From Bacteroidaceae bacterium (GTDB lineage Bacteria > Bacteroidota > Bacteroidia > Bacteroidales > Bacteroidaceae): a stretch of 26,873 bases of DNA. The notes under the pieces were generated by a model, which saw nothing but the letters and a program-made list of their open reading frames with translations, was not told the DNA's origin and searched no databases. Shown here one piece after another: positions 25,478 through 26,873 of this stretch (within the stretch, counting starts at the first letter, position 1; each line of letters opens with the position of its first letter). The stretch lies in assembly GCA_017619585.1 (NCBI GenBank), contig JAFZSA010000017.1:1-26873 (forward strand), written 5' to 3'. A program made the position numbers and the translations under genes.

Positions 25478-25557
25478 GGAAGCTGAGCTTCCTTTTAGGG
25501 GCGAGGGGCAGGGAAGTTCATAGTTCATAGTTACGCTAACCACTAACCACTAACCGC
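25478..25557. repeat. Composite repeat, copy D (GC-rich arm plus six heptads)
   Basis: The palindrome GGAAGCT-G-AGCTTCC (25478-25492) is followed by the G-rich arm TTTTAGGGGCGAGGGGCAGG. Six in-phase heptads come next (25516-25557): GTTCATA, GTTCATA, GTTACGC, TAACCAC, TAACCAC, TAACCGC. The last four units nearly match copy C at 8796-8837. Copy C has a related C-rich arm after its heptads rather than before, so the two composites differ in the relative order of arm and array. It fills the gap between mtnN and the DMT transporter gene. Confidence 0.75.
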
Positions 25558-25573
25558 CAGGAAAGAGGAAGTA

Positions 25574-26263
25574 TCAGAGGCTGTTCAGGAACAGGCGGGT
25601 TACAGAGAAGCTCTTGTCTGCCATTGTCTGCCAGAAGTTCAGATATTCCTCAAAGTGTGCCTCAGCTCCTGGTGTGTCGCTGATGATACGGAAGCTGGCA
25701 AACGGTATCTCATAAAGATGACAGACCTGAGCAATGGCTGCCGACTCCATGTCTACTGCCAGCCCTTCAGGATAAGCAGCCTTGATGACATTCAGCTGTT
25801 CACGATTGGTAATGAACTGGTCGCCGGTGCAGATCAGTCCTGGAACAATGCGGATATCCGTCTCCAGTGCCTTGGCCGTTTCTACCATCTCCTTGCTGCT
25901 GTCAAAGAAACGGGGCAGCCCCTGTACCTGTCCGGGGTCCACATCATCGCCGCATGAGACATCATGGTAACACGTCTGCGTGCTTACCACCACATCCATA
26001 ACCCTCAGGCAGGCATCTATGCCTCCTGCCACGCCAGTGCTGACAATACCGTCCGGCTTGTAGTTGATAATCATGTTGGTAACGCCCAAAGCGGCATTCA
26101 CCTTTCCTATACCGCATTGCATCAGGATGATATCCTTGTTGCCAAGGCTTCCTTTCAGGAACTCATGCGGTCCTATCTTCTCTGTCTTGGTATCTGTCAG
26201 AATAGAAGCAATCTGCTTGTATTCAACGCTCATGGCAGTGAGCACGCCTATTGTTTTTCCCAT
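25574..26263 (-). CDS. mtnN: 5'-methylthioadenosine / S-adenosylhomocysteine nucleosidase
   Basis: MtnN cleaves adenine from methylthioadenosine and S-adenosylhomocysteine, recycling methyl-cycle by-products in the cytoplasm. The 229-residue protein has the N-terminal IGVLTAMSVEYKQI with the active-site Glu14, the phosphorylase-fold segments QCGIGKVNAAL and STGVAGGID, the ribose-binding VDMESAAIAQV and the catalytic Asp in RIISDTPGAEAH. Length and order are normal for the family. It diverges from the metal-type permease gene. The DMT transporter lies downstream on the same strand behind a repeat element. Confidence 0.94.
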   Translation of the reverse strand: MGKTIGVLTAMSVEYKQIASILTDTKTEKIGPHEFLKGSLGNKDIILMQCGIGKVNAALGVTNMIINYKPDGIVSTGVAGGIDACLRVMDVVVSTQTCYHDVSCGDDVDPGQVQGLPRFFDSSKEMVETAKALETDIRIVPGLICTGDQFITNREQLNVIKAAYPEGLAVDMESAAIAQVCHLYEIPFASFRIISDTPGAEAHFEEYLNFWQTMADKSFSVTRLFLNSL

Positions 26264-26282
26264 ATCCGTTTTATTTTGGGCA

Positions 26283-26290
26283 CAAAATTA
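26283..26290 (-). promoter_or_regulatory. -7 box for mtnN
   Basis: TAATTTTG on the minus strand fits TAnnTTTG and lies 19 nt before the mtnN ATG. A GTTG 20 nt upstream (plus strand 26311-26314) is a partial -33 box, the same arrangement as for tkt. Confidence 0.55.
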
Positions 26291-26316
26291 CTCATTTTTC
26301 ATCAGCAAGCCAACTT

Positions 26317-26333
26317 TTGCAACTCATTTGCAA
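26317..26333. promoter_or_regulatory. TTGCAA-N5-TTGCAA candidate operator
   Basis: Two copies of the self-complementary hexamer TTGCAA are separated by 5 nt, so the 17-bp site is both a direct repeat (TTTGCAACT twice, 11-bp period) and an inverted repeat. It sits in the divergent mtnN/permease region, 12 nt upstream of the permease -7 box. This size, spacing and place suggest a dimeric repressor site, perhaps for a Fur-family metal regulator. The regulator is an inference. Confidence 0.45.
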
Positions 26334-26344
26334 CTGATATGATG

Positions 26345-26352
26345 TACTTTTG
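26345..26352 (+). promoter_or_regulatory. -7 box for the permease gene
   Basis: TACTTTTG fits TAnnTTTG and ends 29 nt before the permease ATG. No TTTG lies at the usual 19-nt spacing. The TTGCAA site occupies the -33 region, as expected if the promoter is regulated. Confidence 0.55.
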
Positions 26353-26381
26353 CACCCAGAAAGATAAAAACAGATAAAAAG

Positions 26382-26873
26382 ATGAACATACTATTAGACA
26401 TTCTGAAAGAAGTTTGGGTACTGACAAACGAGATGTCACCCTACCTGCTGCTGGGTTTCCTTCTGGCAGGAATCATGCACGAGTTCCTCCCCAGCACCCT
26501 GTACACTAACCATTTGGGCAAGAACAACTTCCGGTCGGTCTTCCTTTCCGCCCTCTTTGGCGTTCCCCTGCCCCTCTGTTCCTGCGGCGTTATCCCCACG
26601 GCCATGGGTCTGCGCCGTGAGGGTGCCAGCAAGGGAGCCACCGTCTCCTTCCTGATAGCAACGCCCCAGACAGGAGTAGACAGTATCATTGCCACTTACA
26701 GTCTGATGGGCCTGCCCTTTGCCATCATCCGTCCCATAGCAGCCTTCCTAACAGCCGTCTTGGGTGGAACGTTGGTGAATAAGATAGAAGCCCCCTCCAC
26801 TCTCCCGCTTAGGGGAAGTGCCTCAACGCAGCGCAGCCAAGAAGAAAAAGATTCTTCACTCTTCACTCTTCAC
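26382..26873 (+). CDS. Permease of the SO_0444 / DUF318 (YraQ-like) family, N-terminal part
   Basis: The window ends inside this gene after 164 codons with no stop. The protein is an inner-membrane permease of a family linked to Cu/Zn or other metal efflux. The signature PLPLCSCGVIPTAMGLRREG (62-81) carries the paired Cys, followed by ATPQTGVDSI (93-102). Membrane helices cover about 19-36, 52-75, 86-108 and 112-131. From residue 137 the reading frame runs into a copy of the GC-arm/heptad repeat (26791-26873). These residues (APSTLPLRG, then DSSLFTLH) look repeat-derived and probably form the variable loop between the two halves. The substrate is not settled by sequence. Confidence 0.8.
   Translation, partial: MNILLDILKEVWVLTNEMSPYLLLGFLLAGIMHEFLPSTLYTNHLGKNNFRSVFLSALFGVPLPLCSCGVIPTAMGLRREGASKGATVSFLIATPQTGVDSIIATYSLMGLPFAIIRPIAAFLTAVLGGTLVNKIEAPSTLPLRGSASTQRSQEEKDSSLFTLH
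26791..26873. repeat. Composite repeat, copy E, inside the permease gene (truncated by window end)
   Basis: The 28-nt GC arm at 26791-26818 matches the left arm of the grpE-dnaJ element (2420-2447) at 22 of 28 positions by my alignment. After a 34-nt spacer come three identical heptads TCTTCAC (26853-26873), cut by the window edge. No stop codon occurs in the permease frame across it. Confidence 0.7.

Overview
The window looks like chromosomal housekeeping DNA from a Bacteroidales bacterium, most likely Prevotellaceae. The evidence is the protein content (538-aa YbiT-type ABC-F protein, FucP/GluP-type sugar transporter next to galK and galM, DUF4369-like lipoprotein, WbpM/CapD-type dehydratase) and the promoters. 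At least eight genes are preceded by a TAnnTTTG -7 box, two of them with a TTTG -33 box exactly 19 nt upstream. Leaders are short and AT-rich and Shine-Dalgarno sites are scarce. The genus is an inference.

Layout. 1-105: tail of a LysM protein. 157-5024 (+): ABC-F protein, then grpE, dnaJ and folC; grpE and dnaJ are separated by a repeat element and grpE has a sigma-54-like promoter. 5133-8707 (+): a galactose operon (mutarotase, sugar/H+ symporter, galactokinase) ending in a hairpin terminator. 9005-11476 (+): transketolase and ribose-5-phosphate isomerase B, ending in a two-way terminator shared with the convergent gene. 11549-15217 (-): a polysaccharide nucleotide-sugar dehydratase and guaA, with a ten-base G tract between them. 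15401-17461 (+): a polyprenol-phosphate mannosyltransferase fused end to end with pyrC. 17507-19857 (-): a lipoprotein, a PlsC acyltransferase and a free-standing methionine synthase activation-domain protein. 19927-20657 (-): a FtsB/DivIC-like protein and a small membrane protein. 20759-22513 (+): dnaX. 22510-24297 (-): a queuosine-precursor operon (yhhQ-queC-queF) converging on dnaX. Its leader folds as a preQ1 class I riboswitch and lies just downstream of tRNA-Ser(CGA). 24523-26263 (-): a DMT-family transporter and mtnN. 26382 to the end (+): the first half of a metal-efflux-type permease.

How the genes work together. Most of the window is central metabolism: galactose entry, the pentose phosphate pathway, GMP and pyrimidine synthesis, folate polyglutamylation, methyl-cycle salvage and tRNA queuosine modification. 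The protein-folding pair grpE-dnaJ and the clamp-loader gene dnaX are also present.

The main unexplained signals are two. First, a preQ1-I riboswitch controls a salvage-plus-synthesis queuosine operon that may be read through from a tRNA gene. Second, a dispersed family of strictly 7-nt-period repeats, often paired with GC-rich hairpins, sits between genes. One copy is read in frame inside the terminal permease gene.
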